This document shows positions 11,901 through 24,100 of a stretch of DNA of 64,000 bases, piece after piece. The stretch comes from Sanghuangporus weigelae (taxonomy: Eukaryota > Basidiomycota > Agaricomycetes > Hymenochaetales > Hymenochaetaceae). A model generated the notes under the pieces. That model ran no database searches, had not been told where the DNA came from, and saw nothing but the letters and a program-made list of their open reading frames with translations. Positions within the stretch are counted from its first letter, which is position 1. Each line of letters starts with the position of its first letter. The stretch is from assembly GCA_033182465.1 (NCBI GenBank), contig CP137320.1, positions 2,418,001-2,482,000 of the forward strand, read 5' to 3'. A program made the translations under genes and the position numbers.

Positions 11901-14198
11901 TACCGTATTTTAAGAGCTGTAGCTGCATCCATAATAAAGACCAAAAGATCGATAATTCTTCAAATGTGCAGCGGAGAATTTCCTCTTCCTGCAACAACAC
12001 TTCCTGGTAGAAATTAATGAAGGAAGCTCGAAGGTCAGACCAATTGATCGTAATGCGACTCGTATCTGGCTCGGAATAGCACGTGGGTAGTCGGTCGAGC
12101 GCTTCTCCGTGTAAGCACGAGGCATGAACATACTGGTTGCAAGTGGCACACCGATATCCTTGTGCGATGTAGCCCCAAAGTGGCAGGCTGCATATGCCGC
12201 ACAGAGACAGAGTAAATAAAGTGACAGGTCGAAAGACGTGCTGGCCCTTTCTTGCGACTGCAGATTCAAAACCCGATCGTTCTGGGCGGACGTAAGAATA
12301 TCGATGTACTGCAACTCTTTGCGTACTCGCCTCATCCGAGTTTGGATAATGGGAAAGTTGGTTTCCATCTGGTGCGTCGTAACAATTGAAGTGCACTGCA
12401 CACATGCAGAACGGACAGAGAAGCCCAAAATCGGTTATTTGTTTTAGGCACGAGTGACAATCGTGAATTGACGAGCCCTCGAAAAGAGCAGATCCAGGAA
12501 TTGGATTGAAATGCCAAGGCATGAATTGGTGAAAGTGCGGATGTGCCTCGTGTTGGCGAACACGAATAAGACCCGTCTTCTCTAATGACTCTGTATGGGT
12601 TAGGATGGGAAAAGGTTTGGCTACACTGAGATGCCCAAAGGATTTTGGCCAGTAAGTAAGAAGTAGCGCGATAGCGTAACGCCGGGTCCGATCTGTATGA
12701 TACGCGATGACCTGTAAAAGATCGAGCGAGGTATCGGGTTTATAGTCGGCCAAGAAGCAGAAGAAAGCCTGCAAGCGATGGCTCAGCACAGCATCTTGGG
12801 TCAAAAGGTCGACGTTATCAAGAATGGCGGTCATGAGAGGAGCAATCAGAGAGGATAAATAGTATATCTCCATTGACTGAGCCGGTGCGTAGGTGGAGAC
12901 CACGCCTTGATACCCGCTGTTTGGAGGCAACCAGCGCTTCCAGTTTTGCAATGAAGCTAAGTCGTCGAAAGTTTCATCTTGGGCCTCATCAACTTGGATT
13001 GCCACCACTGGCGTTTCGTCAGGATCATCTCTGTCTGTAGCAGATGACATATGAGGATCATAAACCTGGTCACTATAAATTGGAACGAACCATCCTGGTT
13101 TAAAGGAACCTGTTGCGAATCGAATACTCCATTCTGTTGACCACGAAGATTGACCAGCATCATTCGGAGCAATCCGTCTTCAAAGAAACGCAAAAGGCGT
13201 TTGTGCGTACTCTTCGGAAAAGTACAAAAGGCAGGGATGGCAGCGAGGCCTATATTGTATAAGATTTTCGCATTTGTTCTGTGCATATACGCGAGAATGC
13301 TACAAACGTCGAGAGTGACGGCCTGCAGTGCATTGGGTGGTCGAGAGAGCCTGATAGACTTTATTTGGAAACGGCAGTCTTCAAGAACAATTGAATTCAA
13401 AATGACAATCAGGTACGTAAAAAGGCCAGATGAAGGCCTTTTGGAACGGTTTGGCGAGGATGAACGAGCACGTCTTCCACCTGTGTTGAAGCTCGAACGC
13501 CGGAAACGAAATCCTGTCGGCTTCTCGGACCATTCCAGATTAGATTCGTCGTTTCCTGATCTAAGCTCCATGTTAACATAGCTTTAATAAAAGACTGATC
13601 CATCATACCCATCGTCAAAGATTTGCCAGTTTTTCAGTTTCGCTATTACCAAAACATCCCTAAGCTTGCTCAAAAGTTCATATGTGAGATCCGGAGAGAA
13701 CGTCGCATCAACCTCATCGTCACTGTCGCTATCCACTAAAGAAAGTGAGCCTGACCGACTTGCATGCCCAGGCCTAAGTTTAAGACCTGACTTAAAATTG
13801 AGGGGAAGAGAGCGCGTCCGCTGCGCTCCATAGCTCGGATGGAATGCGTCCCACGCTGATGGGGGACGAGGTCGATTCTGCAGCTCATGAAGAATATGTC
13901 CCAAAAGCTTCCGCGTTTCTTGAAGCGCCTTGTCAGGCTTGATCGAGCTATTTGAATTTAAATTCGAGATGCCCGACACATCCACGGACGGCTTTTCGTT
14001 TGATGGAGAGATTAAGGAGGATGCAAATTGCGAAATCGAGCGAGAACGACTTCGGTTTCGAGGTGTCGAAACGGCATCCAGGTTGGTGGGCTCTTTCTCA
14101 GAGATGTTTGGAGGCAGGAATTCCGGAACAGTCAAGGTAGATCTGACATTTTGCGTCAACGAATCTGAGTCGCGGAATGAAGAGCGGAAAGGATCCAT
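5986..14198 (-). CDS. Giant helical-repeat protein with two C1-type zinc fingers (UNC80-like, tentative)
   Basis: This is a single large gene on the minus strand with many short introns, and I estimate it encodes over 2,200 residues. The N-terminal 200 residues are Ser/Arg-rich and disordered. Two zinc-binding modules follow: CxxC-x10-CxxC-x4-HxxC (about 12380-12460) and a canonical C1 finger with LWG and QGYRC (about 12076-12240, CGIC...CATC...HASC). The remainder is hydrophobic and alpha-helical, resembling HEAT-like repeats, with no transmembrane segment or catalytic motif that I recognise. Fungal relatives of the cation-channel scaffold UNC80 have this size and shape, but I cannot prove that match from sequence alone; another large scaffold is possible. 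The exon joins at about 13620-13572 and the end at 5986 are frame-consistent. The join near 11130-11170 is not clean with a GT donor, so a split into two genes cannot be fully excluded. The gene is convergent with DPM2, 90 bp away. Confidence 0.6.
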
Positions 14199-14403
14199 GA
14201 CTGAAGAAATTCAGAATAAAAGGTCATAGTTCGGTGGTTCAAAAGAGTCAGGCGTTTACACGACTCGGGTGACTTTCTTTGTGTCGGGATCGACGCGTCT
14301 TTGGCGCTTCCCCTTGGCCAAGCATCATCATCTCAGCCAGTCAAAGCATGGTTTAATCCTCGCCACCCGACTAACACTTCAGGTCATTTCTACTTCTAGA
14401 GGA

Positions 14404-17400
14404 ATGGATAATGTATTCGCCTCCTTAGCTCATATTCGAGTTCTGTTACTTCCCGTGGGAAACGTACAGCGACCGACGTTTGAAAGATGGGCTGAAGAAT
14501 TTAGAGAGTTCGAAGAGATACGACTGAGCGACGTCCCGGCCGACAGTCGAGACGATAGAGGTGCGTACAACATCAGATAACATGCATTATTGGCTCTCAT
14601 TATGCATTGTCAGCTCGTTTCATGCCCAACCCACTCGCTACAGGATCTCTAGTTTTGAGCTTCACCGAGCATCCTCCCCCGCCATCGTCCTCCAAACTTG
14701 ACTTATTCCGCCCTTCCGATTTTCCACTTGGAATTGTCGGAATTGCTAGTTGTTCACAATCCGATGTGCTATCGTCAATATATTCTCAATTCAATGCATC
14801 TCGTGGAGAACTATTCCCTTCAAATTCGATATATCCACTCGCGCAGAATTGCTTCGTCTTTGAAGAAGGAGATGGCAACACGAACTTGAATGTTGGAAAT
14901 CATATGCCTGGACTTGTGGTTATTCCGAGTATGATGGGAAACAAGAAGCTGTATATCGGTACACTTCTCGCAGAGCTATGCTCGAATATTCTGGGCGAGT
15001 TCTCTATGATGGTGAGCATCAAATTACCAAGCTCATAGTAACTTATATATATTAACAAATAAACTCTAGGTTAAGACGTTGGAGACTCCGGCCGGCAGTG
15101 AAGCACTAAACGCTGGACTATTTGCTCGTATGCCTAATTATAAAGCAAGTCGGGCATCTCTTGATGTTGAGGAGACAGGCAGACCGTCCGGCGTCGCTTT
15201 GCCTTTACATAGCCTTCCGGACCGTGGTTCTCCTAGTCGCCAAACTGACCCAAGGTTGAACGTTAAGCGCGCATCCACTCTAGGGCCTGGTGTTATGGGT
15301 CCAAATAACCGCGCTCTTCAGCAAGTTTCGCAAATGGACAAAAGGCGCCAGAGCGTACTGAGTACTGCAACTGGGTCACATGCAAGACTATACAAGGTCC
15401 TGGGTGATCTATTTCTCCTTGCTGGTCGGACCATGGACGCTTCTATATGGTGAGATTCCAGGTCAATGATGCTATATGCTATGTTGACTTAGAGCTAAGG
15501 TATAATGAAGCCACCGCTGTCCTTAAGGGTTCGCAGGACTTACCATGGCAAGCCTCGGCTCTTGAGGGCATGGCTGTCGCCGGGTTTTTAGAGTTTTGGT
15601 CTAGTGCTCATTCTCCAGTAAGTTCCTGCCTGCTGACACATGCGAGGATTCCTTTAACACGCCAGAATGCTAGCCTACAGACTCTTGGTCAGACCTTGGG
15701 GACAAACTATTGCGCGCTAGGTCCTTATATGCAGCGGCAGCTGACGTGGCTGACTCTGAGGGCAGAATGCCGGAACTTTCTTTCCTTTACGTCCGTGCAT
15801 GCCTTCGGCACGCTTCACTTATGTACTATATCTGGCTGGGAAATGGATTCAATACGCTTGCATTTGACGCATTACTGCATGGTCGGTTCGATGCGCGGAA
15901 CCTCGACGAGCAGCTACGCCTTAGCTCCTCAAACTCGACCACTGGATTATCACGATCGGCCATCTCAGAGGTCTTAACACAGGTTCATGGACCATGGCTA
16001 TTGCACCTCGACTCTCGAGAACGATTAGAATCACTTCGAAGTCTCTCTAGAATGTATTCCGGTCTACGCTATCGGCGAAAGGAAGCATATATCCTTCGAG
16101 AACTTGTGGCCTGTCTTCTAGACCTCCTAGTTCAAGGACGTGAGGAAACAAAAGGGACATCTGAACTGTCATTGGGACTCTCCGATGAATCCAGAGCGAG
16201 GACGAACCTCGGAAATGGTAGCGTCGGAGTCCGAGAAAGAGAAGATGTGGTTGGCAATGCTAGCATCTTACATGTCGTGAAGTACATTTGCGGGGTACAC
16301 GGCATTGATCTGGATTCTGTTGGATTTTCCGTGACGAAGAGTACCAATGGCACCAGAGATTCGCGCGATTCAACTCCGGAGATCCAGCATGCCAAGCAGG
16401 CGATACTTAGGCAGTCATTACTCAGATCTACATGGCCAGATCTTCAAGTAGGTTTGATACGTGAATCGCTCGCAGTCGCAGAGGCTCTGCCCGGTGAGTT
16501 GAATTTTCATGTATCTCAAGTTTCACAGAGGACTAATGCCATGCGAAGATTATCCTGCTGTCGCATTGTTTTCCCTGTCGGCTTTGCGAGACCTATACAC
16601 CTTGCTCGACCCTGAAGATCAATTTCATTTGCACACAGCGGCTAGTCGCGCAATCGCAACGATCAGACGAAGAGGCGACGAGAGAAAACTGGAGTATTGG
16701 CCGGTCGACCTCACTGTCAATATTCGCTTCGCCCCGTAAGCGATGCTCTAACCCGTTCGTGTAATCCTACAGATTTCATCATGTTCTTCTAGGATTCCCT
16801 TCATCAGACTGCCTCGCGAGAGACCTTGGACAGATATCCAATCTCATTCTGAAAGCGCTGAACAAGCCACCGGAGCAGATCCATTCCTGTTCAATCCTAG
16901 ACGTGTTCTTAGCAGTAAGGTTGGTATCATCAAAGTCTGAGAGGATGGTAGAAGCTCATTCCCTTTAGCGTAAAGTGTTTGCGGTAGCGAACGAGGATTT
17001 AGACTTCGTTGTGATGTTGGACAATCCTTATGCAATAGCTTTAGAGGTACTTGAAGTGGAACTTAGGTGATTGGACTTTCAGCACTCTTCATGTGAAGCA
17101 CTGATACGAACCATTTGCAGCACGACTGGTATCCCCTTTGTCGGGAGACCTCGATCGGTCGTCATACGGGGTAATTCTTCCGAGACTGTGACAATTTCTG
17201 GACAGGCGACAGAGCCGGGGACACTTGTGGTTCGAGGATGCAAGGTCCTATTGCCAGGCGTTGAACGACATGAGATAGTCCTGCCCATTCTTTCCGAGGA
17301 GGAAGAAGAGGATCGTTTCTTGAAGTCTGTTGCTCAGTTCAATGAGGGGGAAAGAGCGAAGTCTCGATCCATCAATGATAGGTTTGATAAGAAGTACAAA

Positions 17401-19109
17401 CATATCAGTGCGGTACTTTCGGACACCAGCGACAAGGCAATGAAGCCCTCGAGATTCCTGGAGTTAAAGGTCGTCCCTGAGCAGCCATGTTTACGCATCC
17501 GCAGAACGTCTCTTACCAATGGTGCCGTTATGCTTTACGATGGCGAAACGTTCGTCTCAAGAAACTGTTAATACCTTACGTCACTAATTTCTTCTAGTTC
17601 CACAATTCGTCTGACTGTCGAGAACATTTCTGATCTTCCCATTGATTTCGTCGAATTAATATTCGATGATTCGACAAGACCTCAGCTCGAACAGATCATG
17701 AATGATGATTCAAACGCCTTTGACATTTACGAGGCGGAGCACAGTCTAGTCAATAAGCCTGTGTTCTCTTGGGAGCCAGAAAAGAGTCGGAAGGAGATCC
17801 CTCCTGGAAAGGAGAACGTGATCTCTGTGAAGTGTTTTGGAAGAGCGGGCTGGTGAGTCTGAAACGATTCCTACGCGAAGGATTGACATAGATCTACTAT
17901 GCAGCACAGATGGGACGATGTTCATATCATATTCGTATGCTCGACGAGAGCGAGAAAGTTCAAGTCCGCCTCCGTCAACATTCTTTACACGGCAGCTCCT
18001 GTTTCCAGTTCTCGTGACTGTCTATCAAATGCTTGAGTGCTCTGGGATGAACATCCTGCCCATCTCTGCCTTGGCAACTGTAGAGGATGGCAATAACGAA
18101 TGGAACAATCTGCTTGCTGATGTTGACGATGCAGGATGGAGTGTACTTACATTAGACGTTCAAAATATCTATGGACTAGCTTTCGAAGTAATGTTGTCAT
18201 ATAATTCTAAAGGCGAGTAATACCTGTTACTTAACATGTACCCAAGCTGATAGATCATGTCCGTAGTATCAACGTCTCGAGTCATACCTCCTGGTTCTAC
18301 ATATCGGTGAATCAGCGTCGATCGAATTTGTCCATATGATTACTGAAGATGCAAATGTAGATTATTACTGCCCATCGAACGATTCTCCTTGCCGACTGCC
18401 GTGACGACGGCGCCTATCCCATCTCTAACGAATCGGCAGTATGTTGTTTCTGGGTTAGCAAACGAAGAGGACAAAGCCCAAAAGGAGCTTTTCTGGCATC
18501 GGGAAGAGCTTTTGAAGAGAGTACACGCTTCATGGAAAGAAGTTTGTACTACTATTCTGATTTAACGTGCTTGAACTAAGTACGCTATAGGCTGCGGGAT
18601 CTCGGACTGGCGAGTTGTCTTTGCGAACACAACGCTTCACGCAGCCTATGTTGAACGCCCTTCGGATGGACGACATCCGAATTAGCTTGTCGCTTTCAGG
18701 CACGGATGGGAATGATGATCAAGTTCGGCCAGTTGCTTCTGCTAGAGGGACATACACCGCCCCACCCGATAAATACATGGCTGTGAAAGCAATAGTACAG
18801 AATCTCACCCGTAGGTTGATTCTATACTTCCACAAACACTTGATGACATTACGAGCCCCAGGATCACCCCTTGTACTTTCACTCTCGCTCAGTGCCGAAC
18901 CATGGGACTATTTCGCATATGACGGCGTTCTCAAGGATATCCCACTAGGGAGAGTGCCGAGCCAGGAATTTAAGGAGCATGAGGCGGTGGTCGTCTTCCT
19001 GGCGCAAGGTACTTTCAGACTCTCAGCTCAAGTACGAGCGGTTGCCATTGGACAAGAATCGAGAGTTTGCGGGACAGACAGTATTTTGATAGAGTCCCAG
19101 GCGGACTGA
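14404..19109 (+). CDS. TRS120: TRAPP II complex subunit Trs120 (TRAPPC9)
   Basis: The protein begins MDNVFASLAHIRVLLLPVG, the usual Trs120 N-terminus. It continues through blocks typical of the family: FRPSDFPLGIVGI (near 14717), LSFLYVRACLRHASLMYY (near 15775), IPFIRLPRERPW (about 16795-16830) and VMLDNPYAIALEVLEVELR (about 17012-17068). Beta-rich Ig-like segments follow towards the C-terminus. Trs120 gives TRAPP its type II function as a Rab11/Ypt31-class exchange factor at the trans-Golgi and early endosome. About ten short introns are required. One, 18213-18266, appears to be GC-AG, because the frame passes from TCT AAA G into TA TCA only with that donor. The gene is divergent from the giant C1 protein, 205 bp away. 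Confidence 0.9.
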
Positions 19110-19188
19110 GCTCGATAGTTGGTTCTTCCGCAATGCTTTGGGAGATTTTGGCCTTATCTTTATTCATGATTCCATTGTTTTGGACTAG

Positions 19189-19196
19189 TATATACA
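19189..19196 (-). promoter_or_regulatory. Exact PUF recognition octamer in VPS55 3' region
   Basis: On the minus strand this reads TGTATATA, the RNA octamer predicted for the PUF protein encoded at 30962-33899. It lies about 180 nt downstream of the VPS55 stop and so probably in its 3' untranslated region. An exact octamer is expected about twice by chance in both strands of this window, so the link is only suggestive. Confidence 0.35.
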
Positions 19197-19373
19197 CCTC
19201 ATCCGCTTCGCAAACATCAATGTCCGCCAATTAATTGATGTCAGGATTATGATTGAGAAGACATTGGAAATAAATAAACCCATTGTCTGTGTGAGTACAT
19301 CGCGACTACCATCAACGCCGCACCGGGATCCTCATAACCGCCGACATGAGAACGAACCATATACACGACTGCA

Positions 19374-19943
19374 TCAGAAATCTTCAGATTCTTGACTGAA
19401 AGTGGCCGTGTATGCAAGGATTGTCCCATATACGAGGCTGACAAGATATCATGTTAAGAGACAAGCAACGTCGACAGGCAAACGAAAGGGGACATACCCG
19501 CCGCCAATGATTGACATGACACAAGCCGCTGGATGAATAATCTGAGCGTGCGCGAGTATGAGTGGGAACGCGAAGCCGCTGACGACAACCATAGAGGTTA
19601 TAAATCGCCCTAAGTCAACGGGTCCCGAGCTCTCTCCATCCGTTGAGAAATCGTCCGTCCCGCAGTGCGCGAAGATGGCATTTGGGAGTGGCGCGACGAC
19701 GAAAGTCAAAGCTTATAATTTAAGTTGGACAGAGACGTGAGAAGGACGTGAGGAAGAGGATGTGGAAAGACTCACCGACGAGGAGAGGAAGCCAGTTCGC
19801 CCAAAGTGCACAAGAGAGGATGATGAGAAGGAAGCCGACGGCGAGGACGAAAGAAAGAAGAATAACGGCTATGGTTGAGAAATGGTTGGTTCGCATATAC
19901 ACCTTGCTGTACACGACTACTCACTCTTCAGACCTGCAGCCAT
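19374..19943 (-). CDS. VPS55: Vps55 / leptin-receptor-overlapping-transcript family endosomal membrane protein
   Basis: There are four exons (19943-19925, 19868-19776, 19711-19498, 19437-19374), which are exactly in frame and give 129 residues, the family's usual length. The protein has four transmembrane helices. The signature pieces LILSCALWANWLPLLV, VAPLPNAIFAHC, DLGRFITSMVVVSGFAFP, LAHAQIIHPAACVMSIIGG and LVYGTI all match Vps55. The first exon codes only MAAGLK plus one base; without it the protein would lack the usual fungal start. Vps55 works with Vps68 in late-endosome-to-vacuole traffic. It is convergent with TRS120 and lies upstream of ELF1 on the same strand. Confidence 0.93.
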
Positions 19944-20542
19944 CGTGGCAAGTGATTGAAAGTAGTGATGGTCGACCATGGAAGTTGACTGCGCGTCATC
20001 AAGAACAACTCGTGATCTGCGGCACGTTCAGGTCAGAAAGTCGTAATTCAAGTCTTCAGGCCAGGCTTCAACCGTCCCATACTCAATACAAACAATTAAT
20101 GCTGGTATTGGTATTACTACGACAAGCATCTTGTAAATTACGTTATTAATAATCATTTTACTTATTCTGGAGAAACACTAGTACGATCCAGAATTGTTGC
20201 CTGTGGATCCTACGGTATTTAGCACCGCAGGAATTATGGAGCACCACAAACTCTGACAAGGATTCAAATACTTGCATTAACGTCTGACGATACCAAGGTC
20301 CACGTTGACGAGTAAACGGTGACCACCTGGTGCAGCTCTGCTATGGACAGTGATGTAGCAACTGACAAGTCTGATGGTTTTGGGTCTCGATAGAATCGAC
20401 CTAGATGGCGACATCATATCAAGGCGTAACGAATAGCAATGACTTCGAAGCACTAATATCGGATGAACGCCTCTTACATGAACTTACAATTGACGGGATG
20501 CGCAAAAGTACAATATATCGACGTACAGCTCAAGTGTTCAGT
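19944..20542. other. Intergenic region between VPS55 and ELF1
   Basis: About 600 bases between two minus-strand genes. It should contain the VPS55 promoter and the ELF1 3' untranslated region. Short open frames occur on both strands but none shows a family motif, good splice context or coding character. I see nothing else in it. Confidence 0.5.
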
Positions 20543-20997
20543 CTACTCTTCGTCACTAGCCTCAGCTCGCTGTCGCGGCCTGGAGCTCGACACTGCCGCC
20601 CGCCGGGACTCCTTAGTGTCCTTTTCCCTTTGAGCGGCATCCGCAGCATCAATCCATTCGGAATATACATCAATGGGCTCGGTCAAGTCTAGATTGATCA
20701 TCAGACGGGATTCTACCAATCCAAAAGACATTGACGCTCACGATTTACCCTGCCTTGGAACCTTTGTCCGCAAATTCGACATAGAAGAGTTGCAACACCC
20801 TCCTTACGATCAATCTTGACGTTTACTGATTTGTCGTGGTGGCAGAAGAGACAGGTAAATGTAGTGTCTGGGGAGAAGTGAAAGTAAGAGGATAAGGAGA
20901 AGTTTCGTATTGTTTGACGACTGAACTTACCGAGAGGGACGCGTTTACGGGAAGCGGGAGTTGCAGGCTTTCTGGATGACTTCTTGCGTTTGCCCAT
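20543..20997 (-). CDS. ELF1: Transcription elongation factor Elf1 (ELOF1)
   Basis: Three exons (20997-20931, 20867-20742, 20688-20543) give 112 residues. The start [11 protein letters not shown] is the basic tail that contacts DNA. A four-cysteine zinc ribbon follows (CLFC...CRIC), then [20 protein letters not shown], with the spacing from ribbon to PIDVY-WID exactly as in human ELOF1 and yeast Elf1. Elf1 binds RNA polymerase II near the downstream DNA, helps passage through nucleosomes and acts in transcription-coupled repair. The second splice was chosen because donor GTGAGC and acceptor CTAG restore that spacing. A charged C-terminal extension of about 30 residues ([11 protein letters not shown] onward) is longer than in the animal protein. 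The gene is divergent from kinesin-5, 175 bp away. Confidence 0.95.
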
Positions 20998-21008
20998 AAC
21001 AGCTGTTA
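20997..21008. promoter_or_regulatory. 12-bp perfect palindrome TAACAGCTGTTA upstream of ELF1
   Basis: A fully self-complementary 12-mer with a CAGCTG E-box core touches the ELF1 start codon. A second E-box, CACGTG, lies at 21071-21076 in the same ELF1/kinesin-5 divergent promoter. Recognition by a bHLH factor is inference from the motif. Confidence 0.3.
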
Positions 21009-21172
21009 ACGATCAAGAAGTGAGCATCAACTGAGGACTAATAAAGTGGTGCTTATGTAAGAAACACCAACACGTGCTCTACGCGACCAAGTTGTTGTCC
21101 TGTGTATCCGGTGGCTATTAAACTGGTTTCGCGTGTCTTCCCTCTTTCCAACACTGTGCATCTGCTTTTGCG

Positions 21173-24100
21173 ATGGCAACTCGCAAATTAAGCTCGCGGA
21201 CACGAGCTACAAATGCGTATGGTGGTCCGGCAGCTTCATCGTCGTCTTCAAGCGGCGCAAGGCATCGTTCCGTCGTTACGAAAGCACGGACCGAATTCAC
21301 GACACCTGTGGAAGATCCAAATGAGGCACTCGAAGGATCGATACCATCCTCGCAGTCCGCTGGAAAGAAGACGTTTAACTCAACCGATGCAGGAGAATCA
21401 AATATTAAAGTCGTCATTCGGTGTCGTAGACGTTCGGAGCGGGAAATACAGGAGGGTTCACCAATCATCATCTCTACAGAGGGGGCGAAAGGTCAAAACA
21501 TTACTATTCAAACAGCACCTATCGCGTCGGTCCTTGGTGTCGTTACTCTTCCACCGACGCGAACATACCCTTTTGATGCCGTCTTTGGTCCTGAGGCGGA
21601 TCAGGCTATGATTTACCAGGATGTCGTTTATCCAATGCTAGATGAAGTTTTGAAAGGTTATAATTGTACTTTATTTGCATACGGACAAACTGGGACAGGA
21701 AAAACGTGCGTACCTTATTCTGGCTTTTCTAAAGTATCTGACTTGATATGCCGACAGTTATACCATGCAAGGCGATGTTTCGTTGTCGCCACTGGGAAAC
21801 CCGACCGCCCAAGCGGGCATGATCCCACGCACTCTGTTCAAACTCTTTCATCAGCTAGAGAGCTCCGGCTGTGACTACAGCGTGAAGATATCTTACGTCG
21901 AACTCTATAATGAAGAGCTTCGTGACCTTATTGCGACGGAGCAGGATGGCCAGAGTGGCCTCAAGATTTTTGACGACGCCAGCAAGCGGGGGGTTTTCAT
22001 ACAAGGTCTGGAAGAGACACCAGTGAAGGACTTCAACCATGCCCTTACGCTCCTTGCAAAGGGTAGTCAGAAAAGACAAATTGCAGCTACGAAATTCAAC
22101 GATCATTCCAGTCGTTCGCACTCGGTCTTTGCGATTACTGTGCACTGCAAAGAGACGTCTTCCCTTGGTGATGATGTTCTGAAAGTGGGAAAGTTCAATC
22201 TTGTCGATTTGGCCGGGTCCGAGAACATAGGGCGCTCGGGGGCGGAAAACAAACGTGCTCGGGAGGCCGGCATGATCAACCAGAGCTTACTTACGCTCGG
22301 GAGGGTCATAAATGCTCTCGTCGACAAGTCATCTCATGTACCTTACCGGTATGTTATACTTTTTTCAGCTCTATAAGCTTACTCACGAGCTCCGCAGCGA
22401 ATCGAAATTAACTCGGCTCCTCCAAGACTCGCTCGGCGGACGCACAAAGACATGCATAATCGCTACAGTCTCTCCTGCGCGATCAAATATGGAGGAGACG
22501 CTCTCCACTCTCGATTACGCTCTGCGCGCAAAGTCCATCCGCAATAAGCCCGAAGTTAATCAGCGCATGTCCCGAAATGCGCTCCTGAAGGAATATGTGG
22601 GTGAAATTGAACGTCTCAAGTCGGATCTTCTGGCGGCTCGGGAAAAGAACGGCATCTACTTCTCGGAAGAGACATGGACTCAGATCAACAACGAGCACGA
22701 ATTGCGGCAGACGGAAGTGGAGGAGTCGAAGAAACAGGTCGAAATCATCGAAAGTCAGATGAGATCGGTCCGAGAAGAATTCGAGCAGAGCATCGCGTTG
22801 CTAATGAAGACCGACAGCGAACTCAGAAGTACGAAAGAAAAGCTTCGTACGCGGGAAGGTGAATTGGCGATGAAAGAAGGCGAGCTGAACAACGTCAGGA
22901 CTGCTTTCGAGGAAGAAGTTGTTGTACGCAAAGCTCATGCATCAACAGAGGAAACACTCAACGATGTGGCTGTCGGCTTGAAGCAAGTCGTTGAAGAAAG
23001 CACTGGCGATGTGTCCGGTCTTTTTAGCAAGATTGGTAGGTTTAGGTCGTAATATTTGGTGGTCTATTTACTCATTTTCCATAGAACGCAAGTTGCAGGA
23101 ATTTGGAACGAAGTCTAAGACGATCAAAGGCCAGAGCTCGCTCCTCGAATCAGAAACACGTTCTTTCATGTCTGTAGTAGAGGTCTTTGTCAAATCATCC
23201 GAGCAGACCTTGATGAAAACGAAGGCCGTAGCAGACTCGTTCCGGAAGAAGGAAATATTGTCTCTAATCTCTTATCGCCAATCTCTCGACGAGCAGCTCA
23301 AACGCATTTCTGGGGTCGTAAAGGCTATACAGTCCAAGGAGGACGCGTCGGATCAGAATCTGAATAGTATCTGGACGATAGTCAAGGAGGTGCAAGACCG
23401 CCTGGCGAATGAATTGTCTATGTGGTCAGGTAGCACTCAGAACGATATTCAAACATTATGCGTGGATATCGAGCAGATGACTGCTACCAACTTTACTACA
23501 GTAAGTGAAAGCTTGGCTTAGTCACTACCTCTATTGATCGCGCTTCTAGGCCGAACAAGCTATGCAGACGTTGTGGTTCGCGATGGAGAAACTGATCAGA
23601 GATGCTCGATCTACTGCCGAGAATGAACGAAAAGCTGCGGAGAGGCAAAACGAGCTAATTTCACACGGAGCGCGCATGGAAATCACGAGGTTGAAAGAGC
23701 AGAACGCTCGTGTGAGCGAGCAGCTTGATAGCGAGCGGGAAAATGGGATGAAGTCAAGAGATGAGCTTATCAAGCGTGTTTCGTCATTGCTGGTCGACTT
23801 TGCTGAAGAGAGAGATCGAGGACTTCGAGAGACAGTCTTCGGAATGCAGGAATCTAACATACAAAGCACGGAAAACTTGGATACTCTTGTCAAGAAACAT
23901 GACGTCCTAGTGGCTGAGGCTGGCGCACGTAATCGAGCGTGGAGCACGACCTTAGATAAGGCGGCTGTCGAGGGTTCACAAGCCAAGCAGTCCGCAACGG
24001 AGGTAAGCCTCCAATCGATAGGTTTACCATGGCTCCCATTCTCATGGATTCCAACAGAGCATACACGCGACAAGTACATCGGTCCAGGACGGTCTTTCAA

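Noticed and set aside
23546-24100. 184-residue minus-strand frame inside kinesin-5
   Set aside because: Antisense of a coiled-coil exon; Ser/Leu-rich as expected for the complement of Glu/Arg-rich coding sequence.
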